The notes: generated by a model not told the origin, from the sequence alone. A stretch of 64,000 nt of DNA from Branchipolynoe longqiensis (GCA_030323885.1 CM059197.1:28725178-28789177); one strand, 5' to 3'. Counted from the stretch's first letter, positions 43,641 to 54,938 are shown. Program-made: numbers and translations.

Positions 43641-44252
43641 AGCTGACAAGAGTCACTCACTGTGCGGTAATGATGGTGGAAGTGTTGATTGCATCATGAG
43701 ATTTGCTCTCCCGTCCGCGCCCATTTGTCTCTTTCATTCAGGCGCAAATTTAATTAAACTCCACTCTGAAGGGCGCCTAGGGAACAGTTACAAAATAACG
43801 CGAAGACACACATTTTGGAACTCTGTAGAAATGAAAACCAAACCCTTTCACTTTGTCGACGTCGCATTTTAATGGCGCACCTCCCAAGCTCTTAGAAGCA
43901 ATTCAAATGCTGTGAGAAACTAGCGACCCATAAATCCACCAAGTTCACCTCCTCCCATTGAAGAGGTTGTCCCCATAGCCATCAACATTTTATATCTTAA
44001 TAAATGCTCAATTATTATGCCAACACTTCTGGCGTATATTCATTTAATAATTGTTCAATTGTCATCACCATAATTCTCGTATAGTTCACTTCATTGTTTG
44101 GTTTTCATTCCAACGGAGCTTATTATGTGCCAAACGTGTACATACTTGTCATGGCAGGGTACCTTTCTTCCCATGCCCTAAAAAGCTTACCAGCCTTTCC
44201 TATGAAGAACTAATGCGACTAGGAATAGAAGATCACTGTGCTATATGCCGTG
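43641..44252. other. Unannotated stretch
   Basis: Unique-looking. 'ttcattcaggcgcaaattta' near 43735 and AT-rich flanks, but no supported feature. Confidence 0.4.
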
Positions 44253-44580
44253 TACCGGACACCGTTGCCGAATCGATAGAGCGCAGGTTTCCCATGCGGA
44301 AAGTCTGGAGTTTGATTCCCAGTCGAGTCAAACCAGTGACTTATAAAAAATTGATAATTGTTGCTTCCTAGCCTAGCGCTTGGCGTCATTAGGAGAGGGC
44401 AAGGACTGGTTAACTATGTGTCATGATAATGTGACTGAGTGTGATATTGGCTCATTGTGGTGATGGCCTAGTTTCTCGTGGGGCACCACTATAAAGTCAC
44501 AATGAGTGTGCACTGTCACAAGTCGGTACCCAACTTGATATCACCTTTGATGTTGCCAGGATGTAAAACTCCAATAACAT
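44253..44580 (+). mobile_element. SINE-A2, full length
   Basis: Head 'accggacaccgttgccgaat', B-box 'ggagtttgattccc'. Complete body and tail ending CTCCAATAACAT. Confidence 0.9.
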
Positions 44581-45194
44581 ACAATGTTATATGCTATGTA
44601 GGAAGGGTCGCATAGTTTTCCGCCACCTATCTCCCCTCCACATTGCAATGTCCTGATGTCAAGAACTTATGTGTGTGCTGCTCCATGGAAACTGTCTATT
44701 CAAGTTATGTCCGCTACTGCGAATGGTGCAAATGCCCTTGTAAATCGACCCTCTCTTACTGGAATATTGCCCAGCCTTGGTTCATATTTAAATCGGAGCT
44801 TATCCCGTCTCGATTTAAGATTTCGGCCATATCGCCTTTCCTTATCAGCCAGCCCAGATTGACACTGACAAAGCCCCGCCGCCCCTACGCTTCTCTGAGT
44901 AAATCTCCTCCGTCCTCAGGGTAGCCTTGTCGATAGCTATAGTCATCCACTATCTAAATACACGATATGTTCTGTTAATAGCAGGCAGGAGACTACACCA
45001 GGAGTCTGTGAAAAGCAACACAAATAAAGACCGCACAAACTCCTTGTTCTCTAGGCGTGAATGCGTGTGGTGTCAGAGCACCAGGCTAGGAGAGGGAAGA
45101 GGAATTATGTGGTGGTTTTAAAATGCCTCTAAAATCATGTAAGTTCAATAGCTTCAGGTGGACACTGTTCCCAAACCCGTAGGAAGGGGTATGA
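44581..45194. other. Unannotated stretch
   Basis: Overlapping short frames (44643-44924) with no recognisable domain. Confidence 0.4.
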
Positions 45195-45720
45195 TCCTTG
45201 GTGCCCGGTGGCAGTCGATGGTAGCCGGTAACAGTCCCTGATAGCCGGCATCTGTCGCTGGTCTCCCATGGCTGGTGACAGTCGCTGGTTGCTGGTTACA
45301 ATCGCTGGTAGGCGCTTACATTCGATGGTTGCCGGTGACAGTCGTTGTTTGCCATGGACACTCTATGGTTGCCAGTGATAATCGCTTGTTGCTGGTGACA
45401 ATCACTGGTTGTTGGGTACACTTGCTGTTTGCCGGTGACAAGTGCTGTTTGCCGGTGACACTCACTTGTAGCCGGTAACAGTCGCTGGTGGCCTGTGGCC
45501 GCCAGTAGCTGGTGATAATCGTGGTTTGCCGGTTACAACCGCTGGGTGCTGGTGACAGTCGCTGTTTTGCAAGTGACAGTCGCTGGTTGCCAGTGACAGT
45601 CACTTGTTGCTGGTGACAATCGCTGGTTGTCGGTTATAATCACTATTTGCTGGTGACAACAGCCGCTGTTTGCTGGTAACAGTCGCTGGTTGCCGGCGAC
45701 AGTCGCTGGTGCCAGTACTG
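45195..45720. repeat. ~20 bp minisatellite 'gttgccggtgacagtcgctg'
   Basis: More than 20 degenerate units alternating GTTGCTGGTGACAATCGCTG-type words. Frames on both strands are by-products. Confidence 0.92.
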
Positions 45721-45741
45721 TTGGTGGTTGTGCTGGAGCGT

Positions 45742-45830
45742 GGCCCAGAGCCCGGAGCCCGGAGCCCAGAGCCCAGAGCCCAGAGCCCAGAGCCCGGAGT
45801 CCGGAGCCCGGACCCCGGAGCCCGGGATGC
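45742..45830. repeat. 7 bp repeat (GAGCCCA/GAGCCCG)
   Basis: About 12 tandem heptamers. Confidence 0.93.
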
Positions 45831-47099
45831 CCTAGGGCCGCCTATAATTGCAGCATTCATGATACTTCTCGATAAGGGTCCCAACCCTCGCCCCCGTGGT
45901 TATGAGACCAGATTCCCGCCGAACCAGTGGGAAGCCGCCACGGTCCCATGGTACCAACATTTCGTCGACCACAGAAGAGCAAAAATCAAACCAGCCCAAT
46001 CTCACCTAACCTCCCCCAGTTCACTCCATGTCGATGCGTTGCCCAACCAAAATACCGGTAGGAATATAACATTTGCATTTAAGCCACTACCATTAAATAC
46101 ATCCATACAAAACCCGTCACGACAACTGGGATAAATGCTGGTAGCAGAATGTTGGTGGGGGGCTGAATAATTCATTGATTTATTACTGATAATTTAAATG
46201 CATGTCAGTACAAAATGCCATAATCATACTAAATGTTTAATGGCATTCATGATGTTCCTTTCAGTTCACGAAAATCTGGGGTAATAACATTGATTATATA
46301 TTCATTTTGAAATTCATAGGAGAACCTAAAATGGTCAAATAACAGAAAAAAAATGTGTTCAGATGCAATTTTGAACAAGGATAGATTTGTATCAAATGAC
46401 AGCAATATTTACGGCAGGGAATTGAAAGTAAATTGTTTGTAAATCTGCCTGTAGCGCGGCTACCCTCCAGGCGGCGCCACATGCACAATTACACCCCAAT
46501 TGGCACCCATATTCAAATAAGTCTGGCGCATGCGCGGCGGGCATAGCTTCGCTGCCGACTTGTGTGATTGGGTCATGTGAGCGGCGAGGCACCAGGATGG
46601 AGGAGTATGCACGCTGGGGAGAGTGGATAATGAAGGGCATTGTTAGGAGGGAGGAAGTTGTGTGTATATAGACAAGCATGTTCTACATAAATACACATAT
46701 ATCCTCTGGTGAGACTGACACTGGTCTCCATTCGGTGGAGGCAAGGAGGCTGCAGGTGGCGCCAGCGGTACAGTGTTGGGTCCTATGGAGTATAACAATA
46801 ACAATAGTGATTCCTTTACAGATCTTTATACGTGGTATACATCACATATATACTGTTTGGCCTACTATTCGAGACACGTTGTCTTGATACCGGGGTGTTT
46901 TCTGCTAGGCCAATTGACACTAGTGCCATATGAAGTGAAAAGAATATAGTTTTCCAGAAAGAGGAAACTAGTTCAGGAATATAAAAGGACATACGCTACT
47001 GTACATAGGTGTAAGCATTATGGTAATCTTCACATGTAGATCAATTGATTTCAAATGGGGCTCAACTTTTGGCTTTGCTCGCCGCGAATATAGCCTGTG
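45831..47099. other. Unannotated stretch
   Basis: Includes a CpG-bearing segment near 46450-46580. No exon or element ends supported. Confidence 0.35.
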
Positions 47100-47296
47100 C
47101 TGCAGACACGGCGTAATGACCCAGTACCATGCCCCAATATCCCACTCAGTCGCATTATCCTGGCATTGACCTAACCGGTCGTTGCCTTATCCTAGTAACG
47201 CCAAGTGCTAGCGTACGTAGCAACAACCATGAAACATGCAAGTAATTGGTTTGACTCGGCCAGGAATCCAACCCCCGATACGCCACGAAGGAGGAA
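47100..47296 (-). mobile_element. SINE-A2, tail-truncated
   Basis: Body from 'cggcgtaatgacccag' through 'cccactcagtcgcattatcc' to head 'ggccaggaatccaaccccc'. The tail third is absent. Confidence 0.75.
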
Positions 47297-47323
47297 CATA
47301 GGCAGGAGTGGGGAACAACCATT

Positions 47324-48208
47324 TTATTCAGGATAAAATGAGGAGTAAATGATCAGAACAATGAGGTAATATCGGGTGCATGTTAATACAATGACAATTA
47401 GGATAATGTACAAATAGAGGGCGTTCCTGACGGAGGCGGGCATGATGGTGGTGGTGTAGAGGGAGGCGGCATAGGCCGCTACCTCGAAGTCGGAGGGGTG
47501 GAGGGCATCGAGGTCGTGGCCGTGTCTATAGGTGACGTAGGCCTTGGCCTGCTGGCGTCTGTTCCTCGGGCGCGAGGAAGGCATGAGGGAGGAAATACGG
47601 AGGCCATTCACCATGGCAATCTCGAGGGCGGAGAACCCTCGAATCAGAGGCCAGGGTTGTAGGGGAAGTCATCGTGGCGTGGGGTCACATATGACAACCC
47701 GAGGCGAGTGACCTCAGCCCTGCCGACCTTGGCCCACAGCCAAGGAGGTGGGCCTGGCTGGGGGCGTCGGCCAGGACGAGGGAGGCGCCAGCCTTATGGG
47801 TGACGGAAATGGTGAAGGAACCTGCCATGGCGAGGAGCCAGAGCTCCCAGGTGCAGGTCCCGAAGGTGGGGTCATGGGCACGGCCAGGTCGGTGGAGGAG
47901 GCCATTTTATCGGTGTTGACGATGACCATGGTGCCCGCGATGTCCTCGGGGAGGAGGGCCCGGAGGGCAACCAGCAAGTTGACTGCCTCCAGCTCATGGA
48001 TGCTGGGGAAGCGTGCGCAGAAACCCTTGGTGTACTCCTGGGAGTAGCAGGTGGTGGGCGAGAAGGCCCTGCCCCCCGTGAGGCAGGAATCACACTAGAT
48101 CACGAGGCTCCTCACCCCCGGCTCGCGGAGGAGGTGGGGGCCGTTGGATGCGCGGCCATCAAAGGGCGAACCAGCGCAGGTCGTGGCAGGGAATCCTCGC
48201 CGTAAAGT
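47324..48208 (-). pseudogene. DIRS-like retroelement: RNase H and start of tyrosine recombinase
   Basis: Minus-strand reading, upstream to downstream: 'HFTARIPCHDLRWFA', frameshift, 'FDGRASNGPHLLREPGVRSL', 'VI-stop-CDSCLTGG', 'YTKGFCARFPSIHELEAVNL', 'LVALRALLPEDIAGTMVIVN', 'TDKMASSTDLA', frameshift, 'GRAHDPTFGTCTWELWLLA', 'TISVTHKAGASLVLADAPSQ'. This follows the DIRS RT-RNase H order, with the acidic D..E..D residues (CDS, HELEA, NTD) and H..G...LAD visible. After a short gap come 'RGFSALEIAMVNGLRISSLM' and 'HPSDFEVAAYAASLY', like the N-terminal core-binding domain of the recombinase. The catalytic recombinase half is lost near 47400. One stop and at least two frameshifts: inactive. GC content is clearly above its surroundings. 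Confidence 0.75.
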
Positions 48209-48519
48209 GTAGTACTTGTATTTCTTCCTCTATATCGTGAGGTTCTTGTATCTAGGAAATTGTTTCTGCTATATGTAATGCGGGTGCAGGGACTTGGCTA
48301 ATAAGGCTGCAGAAGTAGTTTGGCACAAGTTTAGCTGCGTAGTGCTGAAACAACAACACAAAGATAGCAACTTATTTTGTCGTCCTCTGAACAACCAAAG
48401 GTGTGAACCTTCCCCTCCCTCCATCACTACCCATCCTCCTCTCTGCACAGTTCACATTGCAAGGAGCCCACACTCCCAAAGCACCACCCGCGCTCACGCC
48501 ACACCCCCGACGTCCCTTG
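48209..48519. other. Unannotated stretch
   Basis: Sequence upstream (minus sense) of the DIRS-like fragment. No RT palm motif recognised. Confidence 0.4.
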
Positions 48520-48890
48520 ACCCCACAACCCCGCGTTCGGTCACCCCACACCCCTTCGTCCCTTCATCCCACACACCCTCGTCCAGTGACCCCACACCCA
48601 TACGTCCTGTGACCCCCCAACCCATCGTCACCTGACCCCACCCCTCCTCGTCCAGTGACCCCACATCCCTTGTCTCGTGACCCCCCATCCCATCGTCACC
48701 TGACCCCACCCCCCCCTCGCCCTGTGACCCCACAGCCCCTCGTCCCATCACCCCACACTCCCTCGTCCAGTGACCACACACCCCCACGTCCCATCATCCC
48801 ACACCCCCTCGTCCCCTGACCCAACACCTCCTCGTCCCGTCAACCCAAACCCCTCGTCCCGTCACCTCACACCTCATCTCCTAGTGCCTC
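48520..48890. repeat. ~20 bp 'cgtcccgtgaccccacaccc' minisatellite
   Basis: About 18 degenerate units, C-rich on the plus strand. Confidence 0.9.
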
Positions 48891-48894
48891 GGTT

Positions 48895-49160
48895 ATACTT
48901 TGCCAGTGCCACACACACGCACACACCAGCACAACCACATTCCCACACCTCACACACTAATACTCCCACATCACCCAATGCACACACCATCCAACCCTCC
49001 CCTCCATAGACCACCACATACCCACACCCCAACACCCACACACCCACACATCCCCAAACACCCCCACACCCACACCGGACCACATCCACACACTTCACCC
49101 CGACGCTCCAACACACCCACACCCAAACGCATCTACATCCTATCATCCCTACACCACCAC
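48895..49160. repeat. CCCACACCCAC simple array
   Basis: Irregular CACACC words continuing from the previous array. No defined unit. Confidence 0.8.
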
Positions 49161-49990
49161 GGTCCCCCACTCCGACGACCCTACAGTCGCATCAAATCCC
49201 ATCCCCCACTACCTGATTCCTTGTTCCCCGACACCCTGCCTCTCCTGCACCCACTCTCTCACCTCCCGCCCCCTGCGCCCCCCCCCCCTCCGTCCGCCAT
49301 ATTGCCCCGGATGTAATATACAGTCGCAGTCCTCATGCATGGCGCTCCTGCTTATTCCGCTGATGACAGCGGTCAATAATATGCTGCTGAAGCCAGCATC
49401 TGGAGAATGTCGCCGGGCGGGCTCTCCCCCCACCCCCACCCCCTCCGCCCTCCGCCCTCCCCCCTTCCCCCTTCCCCCTTCCCCCTTCCCCCGCCCTCGC
49501 CTCCCCCCCCCCCCCCCCCACATGGACACATATTGTAATTCAGGGGCGGGCCACTATCGGATTCAACTTGCACCCCCGTACTAGATTCAATACACCCGGG
49601 GAGAATTGTGAATACCATTATATCTGCAAGGCCTCCTGAGGCACCTCGCTGAGAACTCGCTGGGAACTCGCCGTCTGTCAGAAGCGCCACCTTTGGGGCC
49701 GAGAGCGGAAACAACGAGAACTGCAAGTTTCCTCCTATTTTGTGTTTCTTCTTTTCTTGCCATTGATTTGTTAGTTTTGGAGTGGGGGGGTTGTATATCT
49801 ATATTATTGTATTGGTGCAATATGGTATTTGTGATAATTCTATTCAGTCATCCTAGAAATACTATCTTCTCTGATAAAACTTCAATCTCATGTTCCTTTG
49901 ATTGTATAGCCGGGTTTGACTTCCTATCCACATTAATGGGTATATCCGGATCAGGTAATTAACCATTGATTAATTATTTGTTTATGTTAA
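49161..49990. other. C-rich then unannotated
   Basis: C/T runs at 49275-49292 and 49425-49520, including a repeated CCCCCTT block. 49590-49990 shows no supported feature. Confidence 0.45.
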
Positions 49991-50806
49991 AACTTCATAC
50001 TTTTAATGACCACTTCAATTGTTCGAAGCCCAAGTACTTAAGTAGAAGTTCTTTAGATTGATTTAGTCTTAGTTATCCAACTTAGTACCATGGATTGTTG
50101 CATAAAACGCGGTACGAAAGTAAATATAATAGAACATCTTACTACTGAAAACCATTGTGTCAAAATGTTGACATTCACATCCAAATTAGTTTGACCTTTT
50201 TACACTTCAGAGATCTGCCAAGTTACTCAACTATAATTAGTGTTACTTCACCATTAAATAAAGTTTGTCTGTTTGTTTGTTGTTGTTTTACATCCTAGCA
50301 ACATCTAAGGTCATATCCGGACAGGTTCCAACTTGTGACAGTGCGCACTCATGGTGACTTTATAGTGATGTCCCAATGGGTAACCAGGCCATCGGCACCA
50401 TGACCTGGTAGCTGACTCAGTCACATTATCCTGACACTCAGCACACCAGTCCTTGACATGTCCTAATAATGCCGAGCGCCTGGCTAGGAAGCGACAAGTA
50501 TCAATTTTTAAGTCAATGGTTTGACTCGACCAGGGTTCGAGCCCATGATCCCACAAGCTATCAGCACGGGAGACGGACGCTCTACCTCATTCGGCCATCC
50601 CGTCTGGTTAAAATAAAGTTGAATATGATGATCAGCGTAATATATTTATCTCACTATGATCCCGAATAGCCGATGTCTACTTTTTATATTTGGGATGGGG
50701 CCGGGGGAGGGGGGCTCGTTAAACAAACAAACAAACAATCCAAACAAACCAAACAAAACAAAAATGTATCCCAAATAATTGAAAACACTCAAAGCCATCG
50801 GCAACT
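49991..50806 (+). mobile_element. MITE-TTAA copy 10, doubly interrupted
   Basis: TTAA at 49987-49990. Diverged left part to about 50265. SINE-A1 50266-50607. Then 'gttgaatatgatgatcagcg' and 'aatatatttatctca'. About 120 bp of foreign (AAAC)n-containing sequence (50655-50775). Then 'gaaaacactcaaagccatcg' and end 'gcaact' before TTAG. No intact right TTAA. Confidence 0.75.
50266..50607 (-). mobile_element. SINE-A1, full length, nested in MITE-TTAA
   Basis: Tail 'gtctgtttgtttgttgttgt'. Head 'ctacctcattcggccatccc'. B-box 'gggttcgagccc'. Flanked by the imperfect repeat ttaaa(a)taaagtt (about 50254-50265 and 50608-50620). Confidence 0.9.
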
Positions 50807-50842
50807 TTAGCATCATCTCAGTTAATTTGAAATGACATATAG

Positions 50843-51333
50843 CTTCATCATCATCATCATCATTCTGCGATGCGACAAAGACTGCTTTCATTACTTGCCT
50901 GCCGCTCTACATTTATCTCCTAGCTGATTTTCCACTGTCTACAGAAGATGAGCTCGAGCAGCAGGGTCTTTGGTAACCCAGGCGTTGACCGAGCTGGTAT
51001 GGTGTTTTGTGGGGTTGTACATTTCATAAAAGCTGCCTGCAAAAGTGTTAAGTGCTGCTGGATTTTGCAAGTTACCAGCGGTACTCTCTCGGGGAACAAA
51101 TAGAGGTTTCACACCGGCAAGAACATGTCCAGACAGGCGCAAAACTATTTGTCCCTGCAGTGGCTGGTCGGGAGATATTGGGAGTTCCATACATCAATGG
51201 TTTTCTGTTCAGGGTTTGCTCCCTTAGCCTTCGGTTCTGTCAAGAACCTGTACCACAAGGCAGTGGTTTACAACTCTGCAGGGCAGGGGCGTCAAACTCC
51301 CTGAGGTATTGCAATACCTGCATACCCATATAG
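50843..51333 (-). mobile_element. LINE-2-tailed retroposon, copy 2
   Basis: Inverted relative to 7297-7706, with (TCA)n at 50843 and end near 'tgcatacccatat'. It carries an extra ~110 bp module ('ctggtatggtgttttgtggg', 'aaccaggcgttgac'-like sequence) between the tail and 'atttcataaaagctgcc' that the 7.3 kb copy lacks. Confidence 0.8.
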
Positions 51334-52180
51334 CTTAGGTTTATTAAATCAGCAATGCTGCCATCCTTATGTGATGACCACGGCTCGAATCTGTGGTTGT
51401 GTAGGTAGGCTATAGTGAAATCAATACAGGGAAAAAGAGAAAGGAAGGGTATAAAGAGTGAAAGAAGAGAGAGAGTCAAGCCCTCAGGTTTATTATTTAT
51501 ATGGTGTATCACCTCACCCGATTCTCCCAATGAGAAACAAGCATTTCTAGCTCCACCAATGAGAAACAAGCATTTCCAGTCCCCATGGTTACAGTGATCT
51601 GTCCACCACCACAAAGTGGTGTGGCTCCCCTGGTCACCACCTGCCTTGAGCTGAGTGTGTGGTGATCCATGACTAGCAGAGGGGGGAGGGGGTAGTGAGT
51701 AGGGCTCTGAGTGCCCCTTACACACTATCTTACTAGCACCACAATGTATATTTACCAATCAATCAAGTACCACCAGCAACTACATAAACACATATATGCA
51801 CCTGGCCCGATATACCTGGTTCACAAATAGAACATTTGCATTCCTTATCCAATGCATCATTATCGGAATATTTTACACTCTTATATCATCAAAGTAAAAC
51901 ATGAGGAGTAGAAAGTGAAGTTGAACAAATAACCATCGTGTAAACATGTCATAACAGACTGCTAGTTCTGATTGCATTTTAAATATATTTAACAAATAAA
52001 TAGAGTATCTAGACATGAGACCGTAATGGCAAGTAGGCTGTAATTATTCCACTGTATTGAACAATGAAACCTATAAATGGTTCAGATCATTTCGCTTGCT
52101 GGTTTCCCTTAAGGGGGGCGTACTGTTTATTAAAATAACTCTCTTTTTACCCGATGGCCCATTTTGACAGCTTGTCAACA
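51334..52180. other. Unannotated stretch
   Basis: 'caatgagaaacaagcatttc' occurs twice about 30 bp apart (51528-51575). Otherwise nothing supported. Confidence 0.4.
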
Positions 52181-52184
52181 TTAA

Positions 52185-52533
52185 AGGTGCATAGTCCGAT
52201 GTTGTTGTTTTTTTAAAGAAATTTGTTTATATGTGTGTTAAATTGATCGTTAGAATCTACCTTAATTTAGTTTGAAGTCATTTTTATTTTCAATGGCTAC
52301 GTTTTGAGATATTTGAAGTACTAACATGTACAATTAGTTTTGGCAAGCATGCCAAAACTCTGATGCCATAGGCTTTAGCAGTAACAGGTTCTACTAAATT
52401 ACCTCAGTAATTATCCTTCTACGTAGCAACAAATGCTTAATAAGTGCATCAGTATCTAAGTTAGATATGTAGAATCAATTCTAGATAAATATTTTGGTTT
52501 TGAAAATTTGATGCTTAATCAGACTATGCAGCT
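52185..52533 (-). mobile_element. MITE-TTAA copy 11, both TTAA intact
   Basis: TTAA at 52181-52184 and 52534-52537. Termini 'aggtgcatagtccgatg' and 'aatcagactatgcagct'. 349 bp. Confidence 0.92.
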
Positions 52534-52911
52534 TTAACACATACTTTTATACATATCCAATGCGCATGTGCCGGTATCCACCACTTAATAGTATGTACTC
52601 CACGACCCATACAGAAATCCATACTGAACTTTTCACAACTGCATTCCAGAAGTATGTCGTCCAGACATAGCAGCTATCCTAGGCGGAACAAGGAAATGAA
52701 ACATACACTTTGTACATGGAATAACTGTCAGCAGATGACGGAGAATCCGATACCACAGAGTGTGTTGAATAAGGTACTACTGTAGTAATACTACCATATG
52801 ATGCATTATGTAGGAATCATTAATTTATAATAAATATCATAGTATCTATTCATAGTATCTTGTCATTAATATCGTGATGAGGCAGTGTGGTCACTATTGT
52901 GAAATATTCGT
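52534..52911. other. Unannotated stretch
   Basis: AT-rich, with 'atagtatct' duplicated near 52840-52860. Nothing else recognised. Confidence 0.4.
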
Positions 52912-53153
52912 AATGGTTGTTGGAGTTTTACATCATGGTAACATCTCAGGTCATATCAGGAGGGGTACTGACTTGTGTCAGTGTACATGCATGGTTACTT
53001 TATAGTGCTGCTCCACTTGGAGACAATGTCACCAGCACCATGACCCGATTTCCCACTCAGTCACATTATTCTGATATTGAGCTAATCAATACTTGCCCTG
53101 TTTTAGCAACGCTGAGCACCAGGCTAGGTAGCGACATGTATCAATTGTGTAAG

Positions 53154-53361
53154 TCATTGATTTGACTCGGCTGGGTTTCGAACTCCCAACCTTTTAGTTG
53201 TTGTAAATGAATTGTATTTATATATATCTTGTGTCGGTGCCGTAACACTGTTATTCCCACCGTAATTGTTGGAGGCATATGAGCCTGTCTCAACAGGTGC
53301 TACCTCTTCGGTTTTTTGTCCATAGTAACGATTGACACAAAACAACACAGAAACGGCTACA
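53154..53361 (-). CDS. Possible terminal exon or exon relic
   Basis: On the minus strand a pyrimidine-rich 'ccttgtgttttcag' ends at 53362. It is followed by an open frame 'VAVSVLFCVNRYYGQKTEE', 'VAPVETGSYASNNYGG', 'NNSVTAPTQDIYKYNSFTTT', and then 12 residues from SINE-A sequence before a stop at 53154. The hydrophobic start and Tyr/Asn/Thr-rich tail resemble the last transmembrane end and cytoplasmic tail of a multi-pass membrane protein, but no family is recognised. It could equally be a chance frame or a captured exon. Confidence 0.25.
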
Positions 53362-53608
53362 CTGAAAACACAAGGACATTTGCTTCAAATCAATATGTAT
53401 TCTATTGGGATTAATGAACACAATGTAAAAAACAAATCAGTTTATCCTGAGCAAATGCATAAGTAGATAGTGTGTTGATCGTTATTATGGACAAAGTTGT
53501 CCCATTTTGATTAGCACCTTTTGAGACAGTCTCATATAGGTATTTACACGATTTTCTTTGCATGATTTATATAATATATTGAAGTGTGAAGTAAATTCCG
53601 CACTAAAT
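53194..53608 (-). other. Unclassified 415 bp insertion carrying an exon-like segment
   Basis: Bounded by the 5 bp repeat 'acctt' (53189-53193 and 53609-53613). No terminal inverted repeat, A-tail or tRNA-like box is seen, and no second copy lies in the window. Confidence 0.55.
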
Positions 53609-53660
53609 ACCTTCCGCACAAGAAATCTGCACTTTACCGACTTGGCGACAGCGTCCGGCT

Positions 53661-53963
53661 ATTCGCTATTTACTTGGGTATGGAGTGCTTGGACTTTAGA
53701 CTACATATTATTGTGAACTCAGTAGTGATGCATGTACACTGAACTTGTGTATGTATGTTAGTAATGTTAACAACACGCCGACATAGATTGTTGATCAAAC
53801 AATTGCATTTTAATGAAACCCTATACCTCTGTAGTGGTGGGGACAATCGGAGAAATGATCTGAAACGATGTGCATATATCTCTTTTCTTTGTCACCGGAA
53901 TTTAATCAGTAATAAGAATATTATAGTAATATTAATATTAATAATAATAACAAGAAGTAGTAG
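53661..53963. other. Unannotated AT-rich stretch
   Basis: Nothing recognised. (AAT)n-like run near 53925-53950. Confidence 0.4.
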
Positions 53964-54297
53964 ACCAGATGGAATGTCTGAATGAGTGGAGCGTCCATCT
54001 TCCGTTTTGGTAGATCGTGGGATTCGAACCAACTGGTTCAAACACTGGTCGAGTCAAACCAATGACTTAAACATTGACAAACATCCCTTCCTAGCCAGGC
54101 TCTTGACATTATTGCTTGGCTCAGTGTCAGGATAATGTGACTGTGTGGGATATCAGGTCATGGTGCTGGCAGCCTCATCTCCTAGTGGGGCATCACTATA
54201 AAGTCCCCACGAGTGCACATAGTCACAAGTCGGTACCCCTCCTCGACATGCCCATAGATGTTGCGAGGACGTAAACCTCCACCAACCAACGAACAAT
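53964..54297 (+). mobile_element. SINE-A1, full length
   Basis: Head 'agatggaatgtctgaatgag'. The B-box region is duplicated ('gggattcgaacc' then 'ctggttcaaacact'). About 30 bp around 'ggatagggcaaggact' are deleted. Confidence 0.88.
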
Positions 54298-54421
54298 CGG
54301 TAGTGATATCAATAACGATGTTACTAATTACGATGATGTTGGAAAGTGATGCACACAAACTCCATACTCGATATAAGAGACTTTCAAATTAAACTAAAAA
54401 CCCCACTCCCATGACACACTG

Positions 54422-54880
54422 TGACGTCATAAATCCAGCTTAAAGAAGGCGTAGTTAACGCCTTGACAAATAACTCCGCCAGTCCATTGCTAACCGCAGC
54501 GCGCCGCTGTCTAATAAAGCAGGCCTTGGAGGAGCATCGCATTTGTCGGTTTGTCTGGCCTGTGTCTAGTTAAGCTATAATTCAGGCCAGGCCGGGCGGC
54601 AACCAGCGCCCGCCGAATCGGACCCAACAAACTCGGGCCCCCGACCGGGCTCGAGAGCATCCATTCAGGGCGTGGCATTGCATTAAGAATGCATCCACAG
54701 GGGCCGGCATCAGGCGGCCTCAGCCCGCCACGCTGATATACGCAGACGCGCGTCACCGCCACTAGCATATTCACATCAACCACCGCCACATAGTTACAAG
54801 GCCCTGGAGCTGCCCTTACAACCACTCCAGCCGCCCTTCCCACACCACCCCTCCCCCGGCGCCTCTCGTCCCTGTGCTCG
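54422..54880. promoter_or_regulatory. GC-rich, CpG-bearing island with a consensus CRE
   Basis: TGACGTCA at 54422-54429. From 54480 many CG dinucleotides ('cgcagcgcgccgctg', 'cgggcccccgaccgggctcg'). Resembles a CpG island, but no start site or exon is supported. Confidence 0.3.
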
Positions 54881-54938
54881 TGCCTGTGCCCGTCCCCGTC
54901 CCCGTCCCCGTCCCCGTCCCCGTCCCCGTCCCCGTCCC
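54881..54938. repeat. (CCCCGT)n hexanucleotide
   Basis: About eight perfect units. Not the TTAGGG animal telomere repeat. Confidence 0.95.

Larger units (their letters stand above)
52912..53660 (-). mobile_element. SINE-A2 split by a 415 bp insertion
   Basis: Tail and body 52912-53193. Head A-box side 53609-53660 ('cactttaccgacttggcgac'). The break lies in the anticodon-arm region. Confidence 0.88.

Noticed and set aside
44051..44371. 106-codon plus-strand frame as a gene
   Set aside because: Its C-terminal third lies in a SINE-A2 and the rest has no recognisable motif.
47748..48047. Plus-strand Gly-rich frame in the GC-rich block
   Set aside because: Antisense of the DIRS-like RNase H region, which has family motifs on the minus strand.
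54881..54938. Interstitial telomeric repeat
   Set aside because: The unit is CCCCGT, not CCCTAA or another known animal telomere repeat.
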